Shown piece by piece: positions 17,651 through 25,714 of a stretch of 64,000 nt of DNA. Both the position numbers and the translations under genes were made by a program. The notes below the pieces were generated by a model that made no database searches, was not told the DNA's origin, and saw only the letters and a list, made by a program, of their open reading frames with translations. Source of the DNA: Persicobacter psychrovividus (GTDB lineage Bacteria > Bacteroidota > Bacteroidia > Cytophagales > Cyclobacteriaceae); NCBI RefSeq assembly GCF_036492425.1, contig NZ_AP025292.1, positions 2,542,001-2,606,000 on the forward strand, written 5' to 3'. Numbering within the stretch: the first letter of the stretch is position 1; every line of letters starts with the position of its first letter.

Positions 17651-17657
17651 AATATAA

Positions 17658-18368
17658 TTAATTTTTTCTTTTTCGGTAGTTGTTGCCTTTCCCTTGGCCT
17701 CCCCTGTTCTGCCCGCTGTTTCTGTTGTTGTTATTGTTGCGGCGATCATTGGAGAAGTTTCTCCGGCGGTTGTTATTGGAAAAGTTTCTGCCAGTCCTGT
17801 TTGGTGTTCCACTGCTGGCCAAAAGGTTATCTTCAAGAATTTTGTCGTTATCAAACTTGACACTCCCTCGGGAGATCCGCTTGATATCATCCAAAATCAG
17901 ACGATCATCGACATTATCACGGTTCCATTGCAGGTAGAAGATTTTCATCAGCTTCCCGATCGTTACCACTGCCCCGATCAGCTCTTCCTCGTCTTCAATT
18001 TCCGAAGCCTTGGCAATCATGTTTTCGATATTACGGCCATAGTGTCGGTAGCGAGGCTGCCCACCCAAGTAAGGGACCGTTTGTGGCTTTTTGTGGATGC
18101 TTGCTGGCTCTGGACACTCAAAAGGAGCGTCAACATCAAGCTTGAAATCAGTAATGATGTACAAATCATCCCAAAGACGTTGCGCATATTCCGGAGAGTC
18201 CTTCATTTTATTTGGGGTCAGCTCCTTCATCAGGTGAATCAGTGCAAAAGCGGCTTTGGTGCGCTCTTGTCGATCTTCAATACTGACTACATGAGCAGCA
18301 AGCTCCTGAATATTACGACCATATTCCTTTTGTAAGATTTCGGATTTGGTGGTATTGTAATTATGCAT
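17658..18368 (-). CDS. DUF4290 protein with Asn/Arg-rich tail
   Basis: A 236-residue protein. The first 180 residues match DUF4290, a helical domain restricted to Bacteroidota and usually encoded next to murA (YGRNIQELAAHV, FALIHLMKELTP, YGRNIENMI). The last 45 residues are almost only Asn, Arg, Gly, Lys and Ser (NNNRRRNFSNDRRNNNNN), a basic disordered tail of the kind seen on RNA-binding proteins. The start at 18368 was chosen because the family begins at this Met; an upstream in-frame start adds 23 unrelated residues. The function is unknown. The tail resembles the composition of the repeat protein at 39108. Confidence 0.85.
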   Translation of the reverse strand: MHNYNTTKSEILQKEYGRNIQELAAHVVSIEDRQERTKAAFALIHLMKELTPNKMKDSPEYAQRLWDDLYIITDFKLDVDAPFECPEPASIHKKPQTVPYLGGQPRYRHYGRNIENMIAKASEIEDEEELIGAVVTIGKLMKIFYLQWNRDNVDDRLILDDIKRISRGSVKFDNDKILEDNLLASSGTPNRTGRNFSNNNRRRNFSNDRRNNNNNRNSGQNRGGQGKGNNYRKRKN

Positions 18369-18465
18369 ATATCTGAATATTTTCTTTGCTTTAGGATGAG
18401 TTACGCAATGGCAAAGCCGTTGGCGCAAAACAAACACGATAATCTATTAAAAAAATTGCTTGCCT

Positions 18466-20769
18466 TTACTCCACAATATGCAGCTTGGCAAAACTCAGCA
18501 GCAGGGTTTTATCTCCTACCAGTTCAAAGTTCACTTGTGCTTTTGGTGCCGCACCGTTCAAATCAAGCCGGACAACCTTTCCGAAGCCAAACTTAAGATG
18601 TTCTACTTTTTGCCCTACGGCCAGCAGACTCGGATCACTTGGTGTAAATCCTGATGACGGCTTATGATCTACCTGCGGACTTTTGCGGTTGGCCAATGGA
18701 TTATTATTGACGAGGTTTTTAGCATACTGCGCTCCGGATGTTCCCTTGCTGTTCATGAAGTTTGACCCCAGCCCAGAAGGGTTAACGCTTGGTGCAGCAT
18801 CATTGAAACTCACCTGTCGGGTCTTTTTGGCCACGTTGAGCAAGTTCGAATCCACCTCTTCTAAAAAGCGTGAAGGCTCACAATTGACCAATTTACCAAA
18901 TCGGTAGCGATTCATTGCAAAAGAAAGTGTTAATTTTTGCTCGGCACGTGTTATGGCCACATAAAACAAACGGCGTTCCTCCTCCAAATCATCTCTTGAG
19001 GCCATCATCATGGTCGAGGGAAATAATTCCTCTTCCATACCGGTAACAAAAACATGCTTGAATTCAAGCCCTTTCGCCATGTGGATGGTCATCAGCGTGA
19101 TCACGTCCGGATCATCGTCCTTGGCCTGATCCACTCCTGTGAGTAAAGATACTTCTTGCAGGAATGCATCCAAGGTTTTATCCTCATTTTCTTCGTTATC
19201 GACAAACTCTTTGACCGCATTGAGCAATTCCTGCACGTTTTCATAACGGCTCACCCCCTCGACGGTCTTATCTTCGAACAATGCACGCATCAATCCCGAA
19301 GCTTTGGCTACTTTTTGTGCCGCCTCGAAAGCATTGAATTTCTCGACATCAATTTGCATGGATTTGATCAGCGTAACATAGCCGTCTACCGCATTGGCTG
19401 CCCGTCCGGGAAGGAAAACACGGCACTGCTGAAGGGCTGTCCACAATTCAACGTTTTGCTCTGCGGCATATACCCGAATTTTATCTACCGTACCGGGTCC
19501 AATACCACGCTTGGGCAAATTGATCGAGCGCACGACCGCCTGCTCATCGTTGGGATTCAGGGCGACACGGAAATAAGCGATCAGGTCCTTAATTTCCCGA
19601 CGCTGATAAAAGGAAAGGCCACCAACGATCTTATATTTCAAGTTCGCACGGCGCAAAGCTTCCTCCAGAGAACGTGACTGCGCATTGGTACGATAGAGGA
19701 TGGCAAAATCCTCGTTATGCCACTGATGGGTCATTTTGGATTCAAAAATCCCCTGGGCAATCAAGCGGGCTTCTTCACTATCCGAAGAGGCTTGCACCAA
19801 GTCAATTTTGTCCCCTTCCGCATTGGCCGTCCAGACGTCCTTTTCAATCTGTCCCTGGTTTTTGGCGATCACCCCATTGGCCGCATTTACAATCGTGCTT
19901 GTCGATCTGTAATTCTGCTCCAGCTTAATGGTTTTTACCTCAGGAAAATCCTTTTCAAAATTCAGGATATTCTGAATATTGGCACCACGGAATGCATAAA
20001 TCGACTGGGCATCATCACCTACCACACAGATATTCTGATGCACCCCTGCGAGTTTTTTGACAATCAGGTATTGCGAAACGTTGGTATCCTGAAACTCATC
20101 GACCAGAATATATTTGAAACGATGCTGATATTTATGCAAAACATCGGGATGGTCGCGGAACAATACATTGGTATTGAACAGCAGATCATCAAAATCCATC
20201 GCTCCCGCCTTGAAACAGCGGATCACATATCGTTTATAAATCTCCCCTAACAATGGGCGCTTGGCGGCCTCATCATCGGCCTTAAACATCGGATTTTTGA
20301 GGTACTGATTAAAATCGATGAGGTTATTTTTGGCATTGGAAATACGGCTGTAAACGGCATTGGCTTTATACACCTTGTCGTCCAGTTGCATTTCTTTGAC
20401 AATCGTCTTGATCAAGGATTTGGTATCGTCCGCATCGTAGATGGTGAAGTTGGACGGATAGCCGAGCTTTTCACACTCAAAGCGCAAAATTTTGGCAAAT
20501 ACCGAGTGAAAAGTCCCCATCCAAAGGTTGCGGGCCTCATTCCCCACTTCCTTTTCAATACGCTCGCGCATTTCACGTGCCGCCTTATTGGTAAAGGTCA
20601 GCGACATGATTGAGAATGGATCCACCCCATGAGCGCGCATCAGGTGGGCAATCCGGAAGGTCAGCACCCTCGTTTTCCCTGATCCTGCCCCAGCGATAAT
20701 CATCGTTGCTCCTTCAGTATTCACTACACCCTCTCGCTGTGGTGCATTCAGTAGATCCAAATAATTCAT
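18466..20769 (-). CDS. UvrD/PcrA-type DNA helicase
   Basis: A 767-residue superfamily 1A helicase that unwinds DNA 3' to 5' in repair and in removing blocked complexes. Walker A is at about 26-33 (AGAGSGKT), Walker B is VDEFQDTN, followed by GDDAQSIYAFRGA (motif III), QNYRST (IV), and TIHMAKGLEFKHVF plus VAITRAEQKL (V, VI). The C-terminal 55 residues (VGQKVEHLKFGFGKV) form the Tudor-like domain that contacts RNA polymerase in PcrA/UvrD. The start at 20769 fits the family (MNYLDLLNAPQ); another ATG at 20799 is possible. A TATATTTG box lies upstream. pcrA and uvrD cannot be told apart here. Confidence 0.92.
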   Translation of the reverse strand: MNYLDLLNAPQREGVVNTEGATMIIAGAGSGKTRVLTFRIAHLMRAHGVDPFSIMSLTFTNKAAREMRERIEKEVGNEARNLWMGTFHSVFAKILRFECEKLGYPSNFTIYDADDTKSLIKTIVKEMQLDDKVYKANAVYSRISNAKNNLIDFNQYLKNPMFKADDEAAKRPLLGEIYKRYVIRCFKAGAMDFDDLLFNTNVLFRDHPDVLHKYQHRFKYILVDEFQDTNVSQYLIVKKLAGVHQNICVVGDDAQSIYAFRGANIQNILNFEKDFPEVKTIKLEQNYRSTSTIVNAANGVIAKNQGQIEKDVWTANAEGDKIDLVQASSDSEEARLIAQGIFESKMTHQWHNEDFAILYRTNAQSRSLEEALRRANLKYKIVGGLSFYQRREIKDLIAYFRVALNPNDEQAVVRSINLPKRGIGPGTVDKIRVYAAEQNVELWTALQQCRVFLPGRAANAVDGYVTLIKSMQIDVEKFNAFEAAQKVAKASGLMRALFEDKTVEGVSRYENVQELLNAVKEFVDNEENEDKTLDAFLQEVSLLTGVDQAKDDDPDVITLMTIHMAKGLEFKHVFVTGMEEELFPSTMMMASRDDLEEERRLFYVAITRAEQKLTLSFAMNRYRFGKLVNCEPSRFLEEVDSNLLNVAKKTRQVSFNDAAPSVNPSGLGSNFMNSKGTSGAQYAKNLVNNNPLANRKSPQVDHKPSSGFTPSDPSLLAVGQKVEHLKFGFGKVVRLDLNGAAPKAQVNFELVGDKTLLLSFAKLHIVE

Positions 20770-20810
20770 TTCGTTTGCGTAATCGTGATTAATATTCAAT
20801 GGCCAAAAAA

Positions 20811-20818
20811 CAAATATA
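20811..20818 (-). promoter_or_regulatory. Candidate -7 box of the helicase gene
   Basis: TATATTTG on the minus strand, an exact TAnnTTTG, about 42 bases before the preferred ATG at 20769. It argues for a start no further upstream than 20799. Confidence 0.35.
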
Positions 20819-20846
20819 ACGCTTTTGGCGGGATTATTCTCATTCG

Positions 20847-20958
20847 TGGAAGGTGGTATTCCACCAGGGGCAGGCTAACTTTATTGGTCCCGGAGGAGTT
20901 CTCTTTTCAGGGAACGCCCATGGTGGGCGCTGTGAGCCTGGGAGGTTGGCTCCACTGC
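20847..20958. repeat. GC-rich hairpin cluster
   Basis: Four or more consecutive inverted repeats lie in 112 bases of otherwise AT-rich intergenic DNA: GTGGAA/TTCCAC overlapping GGTGG/CCACC (20847-20865), GTTC/GAAC (about 20898-20915), CGCCCA/TGGGCG (20915-20929) and GAGCC/GGCTC (20934-20952). It could be a structured RNA or a cluster of REP-like elements. It matched neither the SRP RNA nor the RNase P core motifs I looked for. Confidence 0.4.
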
Positions 20959-21161
20959 CAGCAATTCAACAAATCGCTGAAGGTCTTTGGTTTCAGCAAA
21001 AGCTAAAATTACAGGTCTCCACCAACAAAATACGATATAATCACAAATTTGCATTAAATTTGCACGGTTTCCTTTCCGCGCCAGGATGCTCCCCTCGGGT
21101 AATCATCTTGCTGCGAAGGCATTACAACAGACAGAATAATCATTCATTTAAAAATATAAAA

Positions 21162-21734
21162 ATGATCGTAATCGATAATCAGGTCATCAGCGACGATATC
21201 AAAGAACAAAAATTTGTTTGCGATCTTAGTAAATGTAAAGGCGCATGTTGTGTTGAGGGCGACCTCGGTGCACCATTAGAGGCTGAGGAACTTCCTATTC
21301 TCGAGGAGGTTTATGAGCAGGTAAAGCCCTATATGACTGAGGAAGGCATTAAAGCCGTTGAGGAGCAAGGTACTTATGTAAAAGATTGGGAGGACGACTA
21401 TTCGACGCCTATCATTGACGGGAAAGAATGCGCCTATGCCAATATTGAGGCGGACGGCACCTTGAAATGTGCGATTGAACAAGCGTATCTGGACAAGAAA
21501 ATCTCTTATTATAAGCCAATCAGTTGCCACCTGTACCCGATCCGGGTGACTAAATACGACCAGTATGATGCACTGAACTATGACCGTTGGGACATCTGCG
21601 CCGACGCCTGTACGTTGGGCGAGAAACTCAAAGTACCGGTTTATAAATTTTTGCAGGGACCATTGGAACGCAAGTACGGTGAAAAATGGTACCGCAAATT
21701 GTGTAAGCAAATTGAGGATGAGGAGGCGAAGTAA
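21162..21734 (+). CDS. DUF3109 cysteine-cluster protein
   Basis: A 190-residue protein of the DUF3109/YkgJ-like family. The N-terminal metal-binding motif is C20, C25, C29, C30 ([11 protein letters not shown]). Further conserved cysteines follow in ECAY, KCAI, SCHLYP and ICADAC, giving a likely zinc or iron-sulfur site. The start at 21162 gives the family N terminus MIVIDNQVI; the frame stays open 309 bases further upstream but that part is non-coding. The physiological role is unknown. A strong terminator follows. It is common in Bacteroidota and often a single gene, as here. Confidence 0.88.
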   Translation: MIVIDNQVISDDIKEQKFVCDLSKCKGACCVEGDLGAPLEAEELPILEEVYEQVKPYMTEEGIKAVEEQGTYVKDWEDDYSTPIIDGKECAYANIEADGTLKCAIEQAYLDKKISYYKPISCHLYPIRVTKYDQYDALNYDRWDICADACTLGEKLKVPVYKFLQGPLERKYGEKWYRKLCKQIEDEEAK

Positions 21735-21750
21735 TCGCTTGAAGATATAG

Positions 21751-21782
21751 AAAAGGCTTACCGTGTGGTAAGCCTTTTTTTT
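21751..21782 (+). terminator. Terminator of the DUF3109 gene
   Basis: AAAGGCTTACC and GGTAAGCCTTT arms around GTGT, followed by a run of T. Confidence 0.85.
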
Positions 21783-21849
21783 GTGTCTTGATTTAGATGC
21801 TGATTTGCATGATTAGTAAGGATTAGCTTGATTGGCGTGATCTCGTAAA

Positions 21850-22049
21850 GACGTAATTATTTACATCTAACACCATACTGATTTTCACCTATCGCGAGCG
21901 TCCCTCTCGTGACAGGCCATACCAAGTTATATTTAATATTTCCGTTACCAACACTGCCCAGAGGACAATAAAAAATCATGGGAATCATGGTCCCTTAACA
22001 CGCCTATTTTTCTACCTCACGGTATGGACGTTACGTGCAACGTCCATAC
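21850..22049. repeat. Composite intergenic repeat
   Basis: Four modules of the mosaic family in a row: GACGTAA palindrome (21850-21867), CTATCGCGAG/CTCTCGTGACAG (21889-21915), ATCATGG-type spacer (about 21975-22010) and a 28-bp palindrome centred on GGACGTT/AACGTCC (22022-22049). It fills most of the gap between two convergent genes. Confidence 0.6.
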
Positions 22050-22096
22050 TGATTTGGTACTCTTGATTTGGTTCTCATGAACCGATTAGCAAGGTA

Positions 22097-24328
22097 TTAT
22101 TCTTCCTCTTCGATAACTGACACCGGCACTTCCGATGAGTTGAATACTGCCCAGGTTACTTCTTTCCCATAAATAAATTTTTCTTTTTTTACGGGAACAG
22201 GCTCTACAACTTGTTGTGTTGCGGATTTAGGAGGGGTAAAATCTTTGATTATGCATTTTAAATAATCCTTTCCATCCTTGACAATCACAGCATCTATCCA
22301 ACTACCTCTAAGGGTTGAGTTCCACTCATCAAATTTGATTAACTCTCCATTTTTTAAATAATAAAACGCTTCGTTACCAATAAACCACACACCACCATTC
22401 GCACCCTGATAACTTTCCATCGTCACCACCGATTTCTCATTATATTTGATGTTTTTGACTTCTTTTTCCGTTTGCTCATAAATCCCCCCATAACTTGAGC
22501 CACTTGGGCTGTACACCACTCCATTTTCGCCTTCAATATACCCACTACCTGCTGACTTATAATCCAACCATTGCCCATCAATTTGCTTATAATTTTTCCA
22601 CAATGTTCTCATGTATTTAACACCATTTGATGCCTGAAAAACTTGATATGGCTTAGTTGTAGGTAATCCACCATCATTCTTCTTGGTATAAAACTGCACA
22701 GAATTATCTACTGAAATTACGAACATTCCCTTAGCCGCACGAATCCATATTTCCCCGTCTGCCAATTTCCAAACTCCTTTAAAACCTTTAGCCAATTTAG
22801 GGTCCTGTCCTTCTAATAATTTAGTCAATTTTCCTTCACTATATTGATGCACTTGATCTTTATCGTAAATAAACAAAGTGCCATCTTGACCCTGAGTATG
22901 TTTCATCAAATAGTCTTTGCCCGGAACGGTCACCACATCCACTTCCTTCCCATCGACTACCTTCTTAATAACCGCCTTGTCCAAACGAATATTTTCGCCA
23001 TCCACCTGCATTGTTGAGGCCAACAAGTCTAATTCCTTAGAATCGTTAACAAGACTCCATGTTGGAGCAAACATTTCATAATTTGGCCCAGCTGAAATAG
23101 AACTAACTTGTGTAATTCCAGTGTTTGAATATCCCTTTTTCGGTGGAGTAACATTCTTAAAGTTATTCTTTGGCAAGCCTCCATCTAAAAACCATATCTT
23201 ACCTTGATGGTCGGCTACCATATCGTAGATTCTTGTGTTTTTGCCTAAGAAGTGGCCTTTAGTTAAATCGAATTGTTGTACCACCTTTTTACCATTTAAT
23301 AAAAAGACAGACTTATCCGTTGCTATCCACAACTGATCCCCGAGCCCTTCAATCGCTCTAATCTTGGTTTGGCTATCATCGAAGGTTTTTAAATCCAAAT
23401 ATTCTTCCCAGGTGTTATTTTTATAAGAATAAAGAGTTGTTCCATTATCTGCAATAAGGGCTGCCTCATCATAAAATGTAAGGTCATGCATTGAAAATAG
23501 ACCATCTAATGAAATTTGGTCTAAAAGCTTTTTTACTTTACTTCCCGTTTCTGAAGGTGCTTCTTTGGTCGTTGCCTCAACCACCTCCATTTTTTTGTCT
23601 CGTATTTGAACTAAAAAGTAATTTTTTTCATCGACACTTAAGGACGGTGAGGTGGTGTAAATCCCAATAACTTCGTCCTTATCATTGATCTTCAAATTCA
23701 TGAGGAGGTCTCTATTACTCATAAGGGAGGCTCCTACATTGTTTGTGTCGCTAATAGCAATGGATTCATCCCCATCAAAAAAGAAAACAGTCGTGGCTGT
23801 TTCAGTCACATAATCCTCCCCTTCTTTATTCACTTCACTTATAAAAGCTCTTCCCGTAAGATAAACCCCATCGGAACCTGCTACCATATCAGTAATATGC
23901 TGTAAAGGCACATTTGCTTCCTCAAATTGCTCCTCACTTTCACATAGTTTAAAATACCTCCACTTATTCTCTTCAAAAACAGAAAGATACCCAGTTGAAC
24001 AAGACCAAAGCCTTCCTTTGCCGTCCACTGCAACTCGTCTCAAAGAACCGCTATTAGCTTCACTTAACAATTTCAAGTCACCATCTTTCAAAGAAAAAAT
24101 ACCTTTCCCCTCATACGCCAAATACATGGTACCATCTTTTGAGAACGCAATAGAATTAATGGCGCCTTCTCCGAAATCCGAAATAGGAGATGACTTAAAA
24201 TCCTGAATATAACTTGAATCTGTTAGAACAGTCCAATTCGCACTAAAAGGACTTTTCTTCAATTCCTGCGCATTTACAAAAAGCGCAGAAATAAGCATCC
24301 CCATAAGGGAGAGTAACCTTAACTTCAT
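22097..24328 (-). CDS. Secreted beta-propeller-type protein
   Basis: A 743-residue exported protein. Signal peptide residues 1-20 (ending VNAQ). The rest is a string of roughly 40-50-residue beta units of the two-component-regulator-propeller kind, recognisable by repeated blocks such as SIAFSKDGTMYLA, RVAVDGKGRLW, DMVADHQGKIWFLDGG and GVWFIGNEAF. No T9SS sorting domain, kinase or DNA-binding region follows; it ends in an acidic EEE tail. It is probably periplasmic or surface-bound and binding, not catalytic. It is distantly similar in design to the PorZ-like protein at 5187. The YARHG gene upstream is on the same strand but 380 bases away. Confidence 0.7.
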   Translation of the reverse strand: MKLRLLSLMGMLISALFVNAQELKKSPFSANWTVLTDSSYIQDFKSSPISDFGEGAINSIAFSKDGTMYLAYEGKGIFSLKDGDLKLLSEANSGSLRRVAVDGKGRLWSCSTGYLSVFEENKWRYFKLCESEEQFEEANVPLQHITDMVAGSDGVYLTGRAFISEVNKEGEDYVTETATTVFFFDGDESIAISDTNNVGASLMSNRDLLMNLKINDKDEVIGIYTTSPSLSVDEKNYFLVQIRDKKMEVVEATTKEAPSETGSKVKKLLDQISLDGLFSMHDLTFYDEAALIADNGTTLYSYKNNTWEEYLDLKTFDDSQTKIRAIEGLGDQLWIATDKSVFLLNGKKVVQQFDLTKGHFLGKNTRIYDMVADHQGKIWFLDGGLPKNNFKNVTPPKKGYSNTGITQVSSISAGPNYEMFAPTWSLVNDSKELDLLASTMQVDGENIRLDKAVIKKVVDGKEVDVVTVPGKDYLMKHTQGQDGTLFIYDKDQVHQYSEGKLTKLLEGQDPKLAKGFKGVWKLADGEIWIRAAKGMFVISVDNSVQFYTKKNDGGLPTTKPYQVFQASNGVKYMRTLWKNYKQIDGQWLDYKSAGSGYIEGENGVVYSPSGSSYGGIYEQTEKEVKNIKYNEKSVVTMESYQGANGGVWFIGNEAFYYLKNGELIKFDEWNSTLRGSWIDAVIVKDGKDYLKCIIKDFTPPKSATQQVVEPVPVKKEKFIYGKEVTWAVFNSSEVPVSVIEEEE

Positions 24329-24710
24329 AATAGGTTGATTAATATTTATTGATAATTTTCACATACTATCTACCCGATAGATAAATAGCAATATTAAATT
24401 AGTTAAAATATTAATTCGTAAAGAACTATTTAAGAAATATATTTGTGAGTATTGAAACAAAATAAAATCGCAAATTCACATTAAAAGCTAAACAAGGCTG
24501 TATAGGCCTATTTTCAAGAAATGAATAACTTTATTGTTTGATCTTTTAACAAAAATAAAAAGGACAATAAATCTGTTTAGGATATTTTAAATATGCCTTC
24601 GAACAAAAAAAAGGACGTTGCAAGCAACGTCCCTGATCCTTTAGATTTAATAAAAAATTACCCAGATAGCTTAAACAAATAATTGTCTTGACTCTAAACT
24701 ATCTAATAGA
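24329..24710. other. Intergenic region with one palindromic module
   Basis: AT-rich DNA with no reading frame of interest. A 20-bp palindrome, GGACGTTGC/GCAACGTCC (24613-24632), follows a run of A and belongs to the mosaic repeat family. Its position about 80 bases after the YARHG stop codon would suit a terminator. Confidence 0.5.
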
Positions 24711-25496
24711 TCATTTCAATCGATCTTCACATTGAAGCAAAAGGTCAATATTCTTTTTCTCAATCACACTTAAATAGGATGTAACATCAACATACTTTGC
24801 TTCATACCAAGGTTTTTCATCAAAATAAGTCTTCCATTTTTTTGACTTAAAGACATAGCCATGCGCTGCAAAAATTTCATTCCGTATAATGGCTAATTCC
24901 TCCTTACTTTTCCCCACCAAATCTTTCTTCCCGAGTAACTCTGTAGACGTTACATAATACTCCCTTGAAGAATTTACACTCCTCACCTCAGTCTCTTCTA
25001 TTTTTCCATCAGGTAAAATCCGATACGATTTCAACAACAATTCCCTATTGACAACTTCGTCGCAATTAGCATATTTTTCCTTTCGCTCAAGAACAACAAT
25101 CAAAGTATCAGATTGGAAACTACATTTTTGTCTTTTTGAGTAACCACAATCAGCGAAATCGTATTCAAAATGCGATAAGCGCCCTCTTATATGCCCTTTT
25201 AAATCCAAAACATTTAGCTCTCGGTACTGACACATACCGCCGGCACTACAATCCACCACACACACAATTCCTATCAAGTGATCGGTTTTAAATAATATTC
25301 TATCGGCGGATGCGACTCCTCCAGTCAAAGAATCTAACTTGACATCAAAATACCTATCAAGTTCATCTGCTGATAATTGTATTAAACTTTGTTGAGGTTG
25401 GTTAAACTTATCAAGAAAGGTGTCAAAATCAGAAGTCCCTTGCCCAAAAACAGATAAACAGTTTATGATGCCAAATAAGGTCAGTAGCAGTCTCAT
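24711..25496 (-). CDS. Secreted YARHG-domain protein
   Basis: A 261-residue protein with a signal peptide (residues 1-19, ending VFGQ). The C-terminal 65 residues form a YARHG domain (IIRNEIFAAHGYVFKSKKW, then FDEKPWYEAKY), a small extracellular or periplasmic domain named for its motif. The central part has six cysteines (CVVDCSAGGMC and three more), suggesting disulfides after export. The function of YARHG proteins is unknown; a role at the envelope is inferred. It is transcribed in the same direction as the propeller gene downstream, but with a 380-base gap. Confidence 0.75.
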   Translation of the reverse strand: MRLLLTLFGIINCLSVFGQGTSDFDTFLDKFNQPQQSLIQLSADELDRYFDVKLDSLTGGVASADRILFKTDHLIGIVCVVDCSAGGMCQYRELNVLDLKGHIRGRLSHFEYDFADCGYSKRQKCSFQSDTLIVVLERKEKYANCDEVVNRELLLKSYRILPDGKIEETEVRSVNSSREYYVTSTELLGKKDLVGKSKEELAIIRNEIFAAHGYVFKSKKWKTYFDEKPWYEAKYVDVTSYLSVIEKKNIDLLLQCEDRLK

Positions 25497-25554
25497 CTAA
25501 AAAAGTATAGTCTCAAAAAATACCTAAAGTAGTTGTTTTAAGCGAAGGAGGACA

Positions 25555-25696
25555 GGTCGTAGAAAGAGTTCTACGACCAGCGATGATTTAAACCTAAGAA
25601 AAATAAAAATCATGGCAATCCTGTAAATCAAGGTAATCATGACCCTTTAATACGCCTATTTTGGTACCTGCGGTACGGACGTTGCATGCAACGTCC
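25555..25696. repeat. Composite intergenic repeat, best copy
   Basis: GGTCGTAGAA-AGAG-TTCTACGACC (25555-25578), then the ATCATGG...AATCATG spacer module (about 25605-25655), then a perfect 20-bp palindrome GGACGTTGCA/TGCAACGTCC (25677-25696). This is the clearest full-length member of the mosaic family. Confidence 0.65.
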
Positions 25697-25714
25697 CTAC
25701 AATTGCAGCATCTT

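Noticed and set aside
20847-20958. SRP RNA or RNase P RNA
   Set aside because: The GGAAGGnAGCAG loop of SRP RNA and the GAGGAAAGTCC core of RNase P are absent.
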